Source: Prevotella sp.
Lineage (GTDB): Bacteria; Bacteroidota; Bacteroidia; Bacteroidales; Bacteroidaceae
NCBI GenBank assembly: GCA_022771265.1
Contig: JALFCG010000004.1
Coordinates: forward strand, 1 to 64,000
Reading direction: 5' to 3'
Length of the DNA: 64,000 nucleotides
Positions within the stretch are counted from its first letter, which is position 1. Every line of letters begins with the position of its first letter. The translations under genes and the position numbers were made by a program. Under the pieces are notes generated by a model. That model was not told the DNA's origin and ran no database searches. It saw nothing but the letters and a program-made list of their open reading frames with translations. Of the stretch, positions 54,500 to 62,857 are shown piece after piece.

Positions 54500-56530
54500 T
54501 TATTTCTTGTAATTATCCAGTCCTTTTTGGAGAAAATCAATATATTTCTGTATGTCTTCGTCGTATGAACGGCTGCCGTTGAGTGGCTTTCCTTCATTGT
54601 CAATAAGTACATAGAATGGCTGGGTATTTGCACCGAACTTTACTCGCTGCAGATAACTCCACTTGTCACCTACGGTGCGCAGTGTACGCTTTTGACCGTT
54701 TTCTGTCACTTCTATTGGTTGAGCCAAAGGTGTCTTGTCGTCAACATACAGTGAAATGAGCACATATTTTTCGTTGAGTACTTGTGCCACTTGTGGGTCA
54801 GTCCAAACGGCTGCTTCCATCTTTCGGCAGTTGACACATCCAAAACCTGTGAAATCAATCATAACTGGGCGACCTTGTGATGCTGCCATCGCCATGCCTT
54901 CCTCAAAGTCGTGCGACTTTGGCTCTACGGAAGCCTTGTGAAGATTGAAGTCCTGGGTATTGATGGGAGGGGCGAAGGCGCTGATTGCCTTAAGCGGTGC
55001 TCCCCAAAGACCTGGTATCATGTAGATTGCGAATGCCATTGAAATCATTCCCAAGAAGAACTGCGGAACATTGGTGCGATTTTCAGGGTTGTCGTGTGGG
55101 AACTTAAGCCATCCGAACAGATAGATGGCAAGAAGACCGAAGATGACAATCCAGAGGCAGAGGAACACCTCACGGTCAAGAATATGCCAACCGTATGCTA
55201 AATCGGCAACCGAGAGGAACTTCAAGGCGAATGCGAGCTCGATGAATCCAAGCACAACCTTTACAACGTTCATCCATCCGCCTGACTTCGGTGCTGACTT
55301 CAGAAGGCTCGGGAACATTGCGAAGAGAGTGAAAGGAATGGCAAGGGCTATTGCGAATCCGAGCATTCCAATGGTCGGTGCAAGTATGCTGCCCTGTGTC
55401 GATACTGCCACAAGCAGGAAGCCGATGATTGGACCTGTGCAGGAGAAAGACACGAGAGTGAGTGTAAACGCCATAAGGAAGATGCTGAGCATTCCGCTGG
55501 TGTTTTCTGACTTCTCGTCAATCTTGTTGCTCCATGAAGAAGGCAGCGTAATCTCGAAAGCTCCGAAGAACGATGCTGCAAAGACTACGAGAAGAAGGCA
55601 GAAGAAGATGTTGAAAATAGCATTTGTGGAAAGTGCGTTGAGCGCGCTTGCACCGAAGAGCATTGTCACTACAAGTCCTAACACAACATAGATGACTACT
55701 ATCGAGATGCCGTAAGTCACTGCCTCGCGGATAGCCTTGGAACGTTCCTTGTTACGCTTGAGGAAGAAGCTGACAGTCATTGGGATAATCGGCCATACGC
55801 ATGGAGTCAGGAGAGCGAGGAATCCACCGGCAAATCCTGCAAGGAAGATGTAGAACAGCGAACTGTCAATAGGGTTGTCCTCATAAGCCTTAAGCTCGTT
55901 GATGACCGGACGATAAAGGTCTGACTCTGCAGTCTCGCCGGCAACCAGGCTGTCGGTTGTTGCAGGAGCTACGGCTGTGGTGTCGGATGTGGTTTCTTCA
56001 GCCACTTCCTTTGCCTCTTTCTCTTGTGTTGAAGCTGCATCTTCTGTCTTTTCCTTTTCCTTGACAGCGGCTACTGCGGGGCTTTTCCCCTTGGCAGTGA
56101 ATGTGACTTCTGTAGGTGGCATGCATGTCTCATCGTTGCATGCTCCATATTCAAGGTAGCAATTGATACTATAATTAGGTTTGGTAAACTTGATTTTTTG
56201 AACAAATGTTACGCTTCCCTCAAAAAATCTCAGTTTCATTCCGAACATATTGTCAAACTGTGAAATCTCGTTTCCCTTAGGAGTAAGTTTTCCAACAATT
56301 TCAACTCCCTCCATGTTTACGGGGTTGAAAGTGGCTGAGATTGGTCCGTCGTTGCCAAGGTTTGTAGAATATACATGCCAACCGGCGTCGATTTTTCCGC
56401 TGAACACGATTTGAGCTTCTTCGCCTTTCAGCATTTCCAATTTTGAAGTGAACTTCACAGGGTCAACCATTTGTGCAAAAGCAGTAATGGTGAGTCCTAA
56501 CAAAAGTAGGATTGATAAAGCTTTTTTCAT
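54500..56530 (-). CDS. dsbD: Thiol:disulfide interchange protein DsbD
   Basis: Carries reducing power from cytoplasmic thioredoxin across the inner membrane. Length is 676 aa. A signal peptide (MKKALSILLLLGLTITAFAQ) and N-terminal periplasmic domain (about 25-150, YGACNDETCMPPTEVTF) are followed by an acidic low-complexity linker (about 150-205). Eight TM helices follow with the paired cysteines in LLTPCVWPIIPM and SFSCTGPIIGF. The C-terminal thioredoxin domain has the active site GFGCVNCRKMEAAVW. The co-transcribed cysteine desulfidase and regulator suggest the operon balances thiol and cysteine supply. Confidence 0.95.
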   Translation of the reverse strand: MKKALSILLLLGLTITAFAQMVDPVKFTSKLEMLKGEEAQIVFSGKIDAGWHVYSTNLGNDGPISATFNPVNMEGVEIVGKLTPKGNEISQFDNMFGMKLRFFEGSVTFVQKIKFTKPNYSINCYLEYGACNDETCMPPTEVTFTAKGKSPAVAAVKEKEKTEDAASTQEKEAKEVAEETTSDTTAVAPATTDSLVAGETAESDLYRPVINELKAYEDNPIDSSLFYIFLAGFAGGFLALLTPCVWPIIPMTVSFFLKRNKERSKAIREAVTYGISIVVIYVVLGLVVTMLFGASALNALSTNAIFNIFFCLLLVVFAASFFGAFEITLPSSWSNKIDEKSENTSGMLSIFLMAFTLTLVSFSCTGPIIGFLLVAVSTQGSILAPTIGMLGFAIALAIPFTLFAMFPSLLKSAPKSGGWMNVVKVVLGFIELAFALKFLSVADLAYGWHILDREVFLCLWIVIFGLLAIYLFGWLKFPHDNPENRTNVPQFFLGMISMAFAIYMIPGLWGAPLKAISAFAPPINTQDFNLHKASVEPKSHDFEEGMAMAASQGRPVMIDFTGFGCVNCRKMEAAVWTDPQVAQVLNEKYVLISLYVDDKTPLAQPIEVTENGQKRTLRTVGDKWSYLQRVKFGANTQPFYVLIDNEGKPLNGSRSYDEDIQKYIDFLQKGLDNYKK

Positions 56531-56597
56531 TTTTTATATTTTAAGTTTTTTATTTTTTCTTGGAGGATTAGATTCTTTGAGACACACTTGATAACAG

Positions 56598-56642
56598 TAT
56601 TGCCTTTCCTTAGTTTATTAATAAAACAAAGGAAAGGCAATA
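56598..56642. repeat. Hairpin-forming inverted repeat between dsbD and xthA
   Basis: TATTGCCTTTCCTT and AAGGAAAGGCAATA form a perfect 14-bp stem. The loop contains another perfect palindrome, TTTATTAATAAA. No T-run follows on either strand, so it is not a standard intrinsic terminator. It begins 54 bases beyond the xthA stop and about 68 bases before the dsbD start. Confidence 0.85.
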
Positions 56643-56696
56643 TAGGGTATAAATTCTTGCAAAAATTAACTCTTTTAACTGTTTTTGTGCAAAGTG

Positions 56697-57452
56697 TCAA
56701 AAATCTGACAAATCAAGTTCCACAGGGCAATGGTCACTGCCAAAAATTTCCGTGTGAATCTTGGCATCTACTATCATTTTGTCAATTCTGTTAGATGTTA
56801 CAAAATAGTCGATGCGCCAACCAGTGTTTTTCTCACGGGCTCTGAAACGGTAAGACCACCATGAGTACGTCACCTGCTCTGGATAAAGATGCCGGAACGT
56901 GTCGGTGAATCCGCTTTCAAGCCAATGCGAGAATTTTCCTCGTTCCTCGTCGGTGAAACCGGGGTTGCGCCTGTTGGTCTTTGGATTCTTCAGGTCAATT
57001 TCCTGGTGAGCTACATTAAGGTCACCGCAAACGATTACAGGCTTTTTCTCGTCGAGCGCCTTTATGTATGAAAGGAAGTCGTCTTCCCATTGCATGCGAT
57101 AGTCCAGTCGCTTCAACTCGTCTTGCGCATTAGGCACATAAACGGTGACCAGGAAGAATTTGTCCATCTCAAGGGTTATAACCCTGCCTTCGTGGTCGTG
57201 AAGGTCAATGCCTATTCCATAAGTGACGGCAAGTGGCTTGTGGCGTGTGAATATTGCTGTTCCGGAATAACCCTTTTTGTCTGCATAGTTCCAGAATGAT
57301 TCGTAACCGTCGTAAGCAAGGTCCAATTGTCCTGCTTGCATTTTTGTTTCCTGAAGACAAAAGAAATCAGCGTCGAGCTGTTTGAACACTTCACTGAAAC
57401 CCTTACCTTCACAAGCTCTCAGTCCGTTGACATTCCATGAAACAAAGCGCAT
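56697..57452 (-). CDS. xthA: Exodeoxyribonuclease III (AP endonuclease)
   Basis: Base-excision repair enzyme of 251 aa from the ATG at 57452 ([19 protein letters not shown]). The ORF-track start at 57500 lies inside ribH, and an ATG two codons further upstream is also possible. The catalytic Glu is in [10 protein letters not shown]; the Asn/Asp region [20 protein letters not shown] and the C-terminal [11 protein letters not shown] complete the endonuclease/exonuclease/phosphatase fold. Last gene of the TPR-ribH-xthA run. Confidence 0.95.
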   Translation of the reverse strand: MRFVSWNVNGLRACEGKGFSEVFKQLDADFFCLQETKMQAGQLDLAYDGYESFWNYADKKGYSGTAIFTRHKPLAVTYGIGIDLHDHEGRVITLEMDKFFLVTVYVPNAQDELKRLDYRMQWEDDFLSYIKALDEKKPVIVCGDLNVAHQEIDLKNPKTNRRNPGFTDEERGKFSHWLESGFTDTFRHLYPEQVTYSWWSYRFRAREKNTGWRIDYFVTSNRIDKMIVDAKIHTEIFGSDHCPVELDLSDF

Positions 57453-57463
57453 ACCCATAAAAG

Positions 57464-57934
57464 TTAGAATTTTGCCATTTTGATTGCTACTACGGCACAT
57501 TCGTCTCCCTTGTTGCCGAGTCTTCCCCCGCTACGGTCCTTTGCCTGTTGCTCGTTTTCGCAAGTAAGCAGACCGTAAACAATGGGAGTGTGGCTGGTGG
57601 CGTTAAGCCGTGCTATTCCAGCGGTTACCCCTTCGCAGATATAGTCAAAATGCGGTGTTTCTCCACGAATGACACATCCAAGGATAATCACGGCGTCGAA
57701 ACCGTCGTTCAGCGTCATCTGGTGTGCTCCATAGATGAGTTCGAAACTGCCTGGAACGGTTTTCACGTGGATATTCTCCGGGATTGCTCCATGTTTCTCA
57801 AGGGTGCTAACGCATCCGTCGAGCAATGCTCCGGTGATTTCGCTGTTCCATTCAGAAACAACGATACCGAAGCACATGTTGCTCGCATCGGGCACGTTGG
57901 CCAGATTATAGTCCGAAAGGTTTTTTGTAGCCAT
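57464..57934 (-). CDS. ribH: 6,7-dimethyl-8-ribityllumazine synthase
   Basis: Penultimate step of riboflavin synthesis, forming large icosahedral assemblies. Length is 156 aa. Signature stretches are [32 protein letters not shown] and [22 protein letters not shown] with the catalytic His near [20 protein letters not shown] and the Arg/Lys region near [13 protein letters not shown] complete the match. The gene is 1 base after the TPR-protein stop. Other rib genes are not nearby. Confidence 0.96.
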   Translation of the reverse strand: MATKNLSDYNLANVPDASNMCFGIVVSEWNSEITGALLDGCVSTLEKHGAIPENIHVKTVPGSFELIYGAHQMTLNDGFDAVIILGCVIRGETPHFDYICEGVTAGIARLNATSHTPIVYGLLTCENEQQAKDRSGGRLGNKGDECAVVAIKMAKF

Positions 57935-57935
57935 T

Positions 57936-58607
57936 TTACTTTGTAACTCTTTCGATATACTTGTCTATTGACTGGTACTGCATTGAATTGAAGTACTTTG
58001 TCTTAACCTTTTGGTAAAGCTTCAGAGCCTCTTCTGCCTTGCCTTGGCTTTCGAGAATCTCTCCTGCCTGAACGAGGAACGTTGGAGAAAGGCTGTTGTT
58101 GTCAGCTTTGTCCGCAGCGTTGGTCAAGTGCTTTACAGCCTTGTCAAGCTGGTTGAGATGTGCATAGGCATTGCCTAAAGCGCCTTCTGCAGCAGGGCTG
58201 ATCATGAAGTCACCCTTGGAGTCAAACTTCTCAATGTACTGTGCAGCCTCATTCCATTTGCCGAGGTTGGCATAGCAAAGTCCTGCATAGAGGTTGGCGA
58301 GGTTTCCTGCATCAGTGCTTCCGTATTCACTTGCTACAGAAAGGAGTCCTGGGAATCCTGCCTTGTCTCCGTTAAGAGCCTTCTCAAACTGCTCTTCTCC
58401 GAAGAGTTGCTGTCCCTTTGCGAGGATGGTGCTTGCCTTGTCCTCACGTGGAGCTGACACATAAGTGTTGTAAACGATGATGCCTGCAATAATTACCACT
58501 ACTGCCAAGACACCGTAAATGATTGCCTTCTTGTTCTTTGCGAAGAAAGCTTCCTGAGTGCTGAGTGTTTCTTCCACTACACTCTTTTGGTCTTTGATAT
58601 TTGCCAT
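57936..58607 (-). CDS. TPR-repeat membrane protein (YfgM-like)
   Basis: A 223-aa protein from the ATG at 58607 ([20 protein letters not shown]). The ORF-track start at 58634 is rejected as lying in the promoter region. One TM helix (about 34-54, [23 protein letters not shown]) anchors an extracytoplasmic TPR domain (about 65-220, with [23 protein letters not shown] and [18 protein letters not shown]). The topology recalls YfgM, a periplasmic chaperone partner of SecYEG, but the match is by architecture only. Confidence 0.75.
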   Translation of the reverse strand: MANIKDQKSVVEETLSTQEAFFAKNKKAIIYGVLAVVVIIAGIIVYNTYVSAPREDKASTILAKGQQLFGEEQFEKALNGDKAGFPGLLSVASEYGSTDAGNLANLYAGLCYANLGKWNEAAQYIEKFDSKGDFMISPAAEGALGNAYAHLNQLDKAVKHLTNAADKADNNSLSPTFLVQAGEILESQGKAEEALKLYQKVKTKYFNSMQYQSIDKYIERVTK

Positions 58608-58647
58608 TATTTTATATTTTATTTTTGTTTTCAAGCAAAATTTGCTG

Positions 58648-58679
58648 CAAAATTACCAATTTTCTTGCAGATATTGAAA
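58648..58679 (-). promoter_or_regulatory. Promoter of the TPR-ribH-xthA run
   Basis: On the minus strand, TTTC, exactly 20 bases, TAATTTTG, with the -7 element about 40 bases before the ATG at 58607. Divergent from the recF promoter. Confidence 0.65.
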
Positions 58680-58695
58680 TTTATTCCCGACTTTT

Positions 58696-58727
58696 TTTGT
58701 TTTTAAGTGAGAAAACTTGTAACTTTG
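58696..58727 (+). promoter_or_regulatory. Promoter of recF
   Basis: TTTG, exactly 20 bases, TAACTTTG. The -7 element ends 26 bases before the ATG at 58754. Confidence 0.82.
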
Positions 58728-58753
58728 CACTAAAAAGGCAGTATTTTTTGCTT

Positions 58754-59881
58754 ATGATACTCAAAACGCTCACAATTGTCAACTTTAAGAATATTGGTAT
58801 GGCGACAGTTGAATGGTCGCCAAAGATGAATTGTCTCGTGGGACAGAATGGGGTAGGGAAGACGAATATTCTCGATGCCATATACTATCTCTCGTTTTGC
58901 AGAAGTGTTTCCAATCCTATTGATTCGCAATTAATAAAGCATGATGAGCCTTATTTCATGATTGAGGGACGATACGAAACGGAAGAAGGGGAACAAGAGG
59001 TCGTTTCATGTGCATTGAAGAAAGGTGTGAAGAAACGGTTCAAGCGCAATGACAAGGAATACAGGAAACTTGCCGACCACATAGGGCTTATCCCTATCGT
59101 GTTCGTCTCGCCGGCGGACACATGGCTCATCGAAGGACAGAGCGAGGACAGAAGGAGGTTTATGGACATGGTAATATCGCAGTATGACAGGCTCTATATG
59201 GACGCGTTGGTCAGATACGCAAAAGCCTTGCAGCAGAGAAATACGATGCTGAAAGCGGAAATGGAGCCAGACCCTGCGTTAATGGACATTCTTGAAGAGC
59301 AGATGGCTTCTGAGGGCGAAAGGATTTATTCCGCACGACGCGCATTCCTTGAAGAGTTTACGCCGGTGTTCCGGACATACCTCAACGAGATAGCCTCATC
59401 GAAAGACAATGTGGCAATCGAATATGTTTCCCATTGCCAGCGAGGACCTCTTTTGGAGGTTATTCGTCGTGACCGCATGAAGGACCGTGTGGTCGGCTAT
59501 TCGCTTCACGGTGTTCATCGTGACGACCTTAATTTCACCATCAATGGCCGACAATTAAAGAAGGAAGGAAGCCAGGGGCAGAACAAGACGTTTTCCATTG
59601 CCCTGAAGTTGGCTCAGTTTGAGTTTCTCAAACGTACAGCTTCGCATACTACTCCAATACTTTTGCTCGATGACATCTTTGACAAACTTGACGCTGAAAG
59701 AGTGGCTCGCATTGTTGACATTGTCCTTGGTGACAATTTCGGACAGACGTTCATCACCGACACTGACCGCAGCCACCTTGAGGACATCTTGCACAACTAT
59801 TGCTACGACTATCGGATTTTCAATGTCGCTGATGGCGAAATATCCATCCACAACTCATCAAACCATTGTAGCCATGTTTAA
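58754..59881 (+). CDS. recF: DNA replication and repair protein RecF
   Basis: SMC-like ATPase for loading RecA at gaps. From the ATG at 58754 it has 375 aa (MILKTLTIVNFKNIGMATVEW); the ORF-track start at 58601 lies upstream of the promoter and is rejected. Walker A is LVGQNGVGKTNILDAIYYLSF. The ABC-type signature is SQGQNKTFSIALKLA and the Walker B/D-loop is ILLLDDIFDKLDAERV. It is not next to dnaA or dnaN here, as usual in Bacteroidetes. It overlaps the DciA-like gene by 8 bases. Confidence 0.96.
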   Translation: MILKTLTIVNFKNIGMATVEWSPKMNCLVGQNGVGKTNILDAIYYLSFCRSVSNPIDSQLIKHDEPYFMIEGRYETEEGEQEVVSCALKKGVKKRFKRNDKEYRKLADHIGLIPIVFVSPADTWLIEGQSEDRRRFMDMVISQYDRLYMDALVRYAKALQQRNTMLKAEMEPDPALMDILEEQMASEGERIYSARRAFLEEFTPVFRTYLNEIASSKDNVAIEYVSHCQRGPLLEVIRRDRMKDRVVGYSLHGVHRDDLNFTINGRQLKKEGSQGQNKTFSIALKLAQFEFLKRTASHTTPILLLDDIFDKLDAERVARIVDIVLGDNFGQTFITDTDRSHLEDILHNYCYDYRIFNVADGEISIHNSSNHCSHV

Positions 59882-60164
59882 GAGAGATGTGAAATCGATA
59901 AAAGACCTGGTAATGCAAAACCTCCGGGTTAACGGTTTAGAGACCCCGCTGCTTCAGAAACGTGTGGTTGACGCATGGCCAGAGGTGGCTGGAGAAACGA
60001 TAGCCAGGCACACATTGAACGTATTTGTGGAAAACCAAACCCTTGTTGTCAGGTTGTCAAGTGCCGCTCTCAGGCAGGAACTCTCAATGAAACGCGATTA
60101 TTATGTGGCATTGCTGAACCATCATGTAGGCGCCCAGGTCATATATCACGTGAGGTTCAGCTAA
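59874..60164 (+). CDS. DUF721/DciA-like protein
   Basis: A 96-aa protein starting at the ATG at 59874, inside the recF stop region; the longer ORF-track frame (59619) is a recF shadow. It shows the DUF721 pattern: VVDAWPEVAGETIARHTLNVFVENQTLVVRLSSAALRQELSM. DciA proteins of this family recruit the replicative helicase where DnaC is absent. The recF-DUF721 pair is common across bacteria, which supports a replication role. Confidence 0.85.
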   Translation: MFKRDVKSIKDLVMQNLRVNGLETPLLQKRVVDAWPEVAGETIARHTLNVFVENQTLVVRLSSAALRQELSMKRDYYVALLNHHVGAQVIYHVRFS

Positions 60165-60175
60165 TACGTTTCGTG

Positions 60176-60712
60176 CTATATGACAATGTCCATTGCCACG
60201 TCAGTTGGACTGGCTGGAATAATCTCGAACTTCTGGAAGTCAAAACATACACCTATTTTATATATATGCGTAGGAAGTTTTGACAGGAAGCGGTCGTAGT
60301 AGCCTTTTCCTCTGCCAAGCCTGTTGCCGCGTTGGTCGAAAGCCATTCCGGGAATCACTGCTACGTCAATTTTGTCGTAGTCGGTAAATGGTAATCCTGA
60401 AGGTTCCATTATGTCAAAATAGCCGATGGAAAGGTCGGCATCGCCACGGTATGTGCGCAGCTCCATTGTCGTTTCGCCTGTCACTTTCGGAAGCAATATT
60501 GTTTTCCCCTCAATCAATGTGTCCTTGAGAAGCTGGCGGGTGTCAACCTCGTCAGGTAATGACGAGTAGAGCATTACGGTCTGTGCGTTTCTGAAATGCG
60601 TGTTGGCCTTTAGCTTGTTGACAACATCAAGAGAGAGCTCTTCCAATTGCTTTTTGCAGAACTCTCCCTTGCGTTGTCTGACAATTTTTCTCAACTCCGA
60701 CTTGTCGTGCAT
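60176..60712 (-). CDS. 5-formyltetrahydrofolate cyclo-ligase
   Basis: Converts 5-formyl-THF to 5,10-methenyl-THF using ATP. Length is 178 aa. A basic N-terminus MHDKSELRKIVRQRKGEF is followed by LKANTHFRNAQTVMLYSSLPDEVDTRQLL and the family signature VAVIPGMAFDQRGNRLGRGKGYYDRFL. It overlaps the protease gene by 22 bases, so it is cotranscribed. Identical in role to E. coli YgfA and human MTHFS. Confidence 0.93.
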   Translation of the reverse strand: MHDKSELRKIVRQRKGEFCKKQLEELSLDVVNKLKANTHFRNAQTVMLYSSLPDEVDTRQLLKDTLIEGKTILLPKVTGETTMELRTYRGDADLSIGYFDIMEPSGLPFTDYDKIDVAVIPGMAFDQRGNRLGRGKGYYDRFLSKLPTHIYKIGVCFDFQKFEIIPASPTDVAMDIVI

Positions 60713-62415
60713 ACAAAGTTTGTTTCAAAGTGTGTACCATTGTGGTCATATGGAATCATTGCCCTTGCCACTTTCCCTTTGGTACTTTTCGTTTCTGTGT
60801 TTTTGGGGAAGGCCTTGCCTTGCCTCAGTATTTCGAGGGCCTTTTCCACTGTCGGGTCGTCAATGTTGAGATACATGGTCCATGCCTCTTCATCGAGAAT
60901 GTTGTAAATTACTCGGCTGACGACATATCTCTCAAGCAACGCGTATGACTTCTTTATCATAAGGTTGCGTCGCTTCAGTCCGTTCTTGTCGGCGTAGGTC
61001 ACGAACTTTTCAACGATGTTGTTCTTCTTGAGGAAGGATGTGATAGCCTTGTAGTCTCCAAGTGCATTTAGGCGCTGGCGGTTTTCGTCGGTATATTCAA
61101 ATGCGAACTGGAGTATAAGTCCTGACATTGCCGCTTCCTTGTAATAAGAAGTTATTCCCAACGTGTCTTCTGGTACGAAGATGTCAGGCGTGATGCCACC
61201 ACCGCCATATACTACCCTGCCGTTGTTGGTATGGAATTTCTTTCCGGAGTGTTTAATGCTGTCCTGCGAGAAGTATTCTCCGTTTTGGTAACGGTTGAGA
61301 AGGTCTTCTTCGTAATCCTTGTCGGCACCGGAGGAGTATGGCTTCTGTATGCAGCGTCCGGATGGCGTGTAATATCTTGCAGTAGTCAATCGTATCATGG
61401 AGCCGTCCTTGAACGAAAGAGGTTTTTGTACCAGTCCCTTTCCGAATGACCTTCTTCCGATAATTGTTCCCCTGTCGTTATCCTGTATGGCACCGGAAAC
61501 GATTTCCGACGACGATGCCGACGCTTCGTCGATGAGCACTATCAAAGGTATATGCTGATAGCTGCCCTTTCCGTCGCTGATGAAGTCCTGTCGTGGCGAC
61601 CGCCGTCCTTCCATATACACGATCAGTCGGTTTTTCGGCAGGAACTCGTTTGCTATCTGCACTGCCGACGCCATGTATCCTCCGAGATTTCCCCTAAGGT
61701 CAATCACAAGGTTCTGGAGATTGTTCTGTGATAGCTGTGCGAGTGAAATCAGTAGTTCCGGGTAAGTGTTTTCCGCGAACTTCTTTATTTTGATATATCC
61801 AGTATTGTTGTTGAGCATATAAGTGGCAGAAATGCTCTTCTGAGGTATTTCACCCCTTGTCACAGTGACATATCTGACTTTTTTTGCCTTGTATCCAAGC
61901 AGGCCGAGTTTTACTTTTGTGTCCTTTGGACCTTTGAGGCGTCTCATGGATTCGGTTGTTGTGACAATTTTTCCGACAAACGGCTTGTCGTCGATGCTCA
62001 CAATCTTGTCTCCGGCAATGACTCCAGCCCTTTCAGCGGGACCGTTACCTATCACATTCTGCACGTGGATGGTGTCCTGTCGTATTGTGAATTCAATGCC
62101 GACTCCTGAAAAAGAGCTGCTGAGGTCGTCGTTTGCGCTCTGCACGTCCTTTGCGTTGATATAAACGGAATGAGGGTCAAGTTCAGAAAGAATCTGAGGC
62201 ATTGCCTTTTCCACGAGGTCGTTCATGTTCACCGTGTCCACATATTGGTCGTCAATAATGTGTAGCAGGTTGTTCAGCTTGTTGCCGCTGGTGTTTATTA
62301 TGTTCAGTCTGTTGCCTGAGAAATGATTGGCGTAAAAAGTGCCGATAAGTATTCCTATGACCACGCATATGGCCATAAACAAGGGCATGAGCCTGTTAGT
62401 CTTGTTCCGATACAT
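60691..62415 (-). CDS. S41 family C-terminal processing peptidase
   Basis: A 574-aa tail-specific protease anchored by one TM helix (about 9-29, RLMPLFMAICVVIGILIGTFYANHF). A PDZ domain (about 85-180) contains FSGVGIEFTIRQDTIHVQNV and AGDKIVSIDDKPFVGK. The S41 catalytic core follows with Ser in VLIDEASASSSEIVSGAIQDN and Lys in IGRRSFGKGLVQKPLSF. The C-terminal 150 residues form an extra domain typical of Bacteroidetes CtpA proteins. Periplasmic quality control or protein processing is likely; targets are unknown. It overlaps both neighbours in the operon. Confidence 0.92.
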   Translation of the reverse strand: MYRNKTNRLMPLFMAICVVIGILIGTFYANHFSGNRLNIINTSGNKLNNLLHIIDDQYVDTVNMNDLVEKAMPQILSELDPHSVYINAKDVQSANDDLSSSFSGVGIEFTIRQDTIHVQNVIGNGPAERAGVIAGDKIVSIDDKPFVGKIVTTTESMRRLKGPKDTKVKLGLLGYKAKKVRYVTVTRGEIPQKSISATYMLNNNTGYIKIKKFAENTYPELLISLAQLSQNNLQNLVIDLRGNLGGYMASAVQIANEFLPKNRLIVYMEGRRSPRQDFISDGKGSYQHIPLIVLIDEASASSSEIVSGAIQDNDRGTIIGRRSFGKGLVQKPLSFKDGSMIRLTTARYYTPSGRCIQKPYSSGADKDYEEDLLNRYQNGEYFSQDSIKHSGKKFHTNNGRVVYGGGGITPDIFVPEDTLGITSYYKEAAMSGLILQFAFEYTDENRQRLNALGDYKAITSFLKKNNIVEKFVTYADKNGLKRRNLMIKKSYALLERYVVSRVIYNILDEEAWTMYLNIDDPTVEKALEILRQGKAFPKNTETKSTKGKVARAMIPYDHNGTHFETNFVCTTSRS

Positions 62416-62836
62416 AGTTGTCTGGATTTAAGAATTCTACTTTCACATTTGCCTGTCGAAGCAACTTGATGCCGTCGTCGAGGCGGTATTCACGTGAGTA
62501 AACCACGCGTTTTATTCCTGCCTGTATGATGAGTTTTGAGCATTCTATGCAAGGAGCGTCAGTGACGTAAAGCGTCGCTCCGTCGCTGTTGTTGGAACTT
62601 CGTGCGAGTTTAGTTATGGCGTTTGCCTCGGCGTGCAGCACATATGGCAGCGTGACATTGTTTTCCTCACACACGTTCTCGAACCCGCTGGGTGTGCCAT
62701 TGAATCCGTCGCTGATGATCATTTGGTCTTTTACGACGAGAGCTCCCACTTGTCTTCTTTTGCAATAGCTGTTTTCCGCCCATATTTTTGCCATGCGCAG
62801 ATATCGCATGTCAAGCTTAAGTTGCTTCTCTTCCAT
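62396..62836 (-). CDS. dCMP deaminase family protein (ComEB-like)
   Basis: Zinc deaminase of 146 aa, probably making dUMP from dCMP for thymidylate synthesis. Zinc ligands and catalytic Glu are in VLHAEANAITKLA and APCIECSKLIIQAG. The N-terminal MRYLRMAKIWAENSYCKRRQVGALVVK and the GFNGTPSGFENV loop match dCMP deaminases. It overlaps ctpA by 20 bases and follows the M3 peptidase gene by 21 bases. Confidence 0.93.
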   Translation of the reverse strand: MEEKQLKLDMRYLRMAKIWAENSYCKRRQVGALVVKDQMIISDGFNGTPSGFENVCEENNVTLPYVLHAEANAITKLARSSNNSDGATLYVTDAPCIECSKLIIQAGIKRVVYSREYRLDDGIKLLRQANVKVEFLNPDNYVSEQD

Positions 62837-62857
62837 AGTTGCATTACAATTGGTTTA

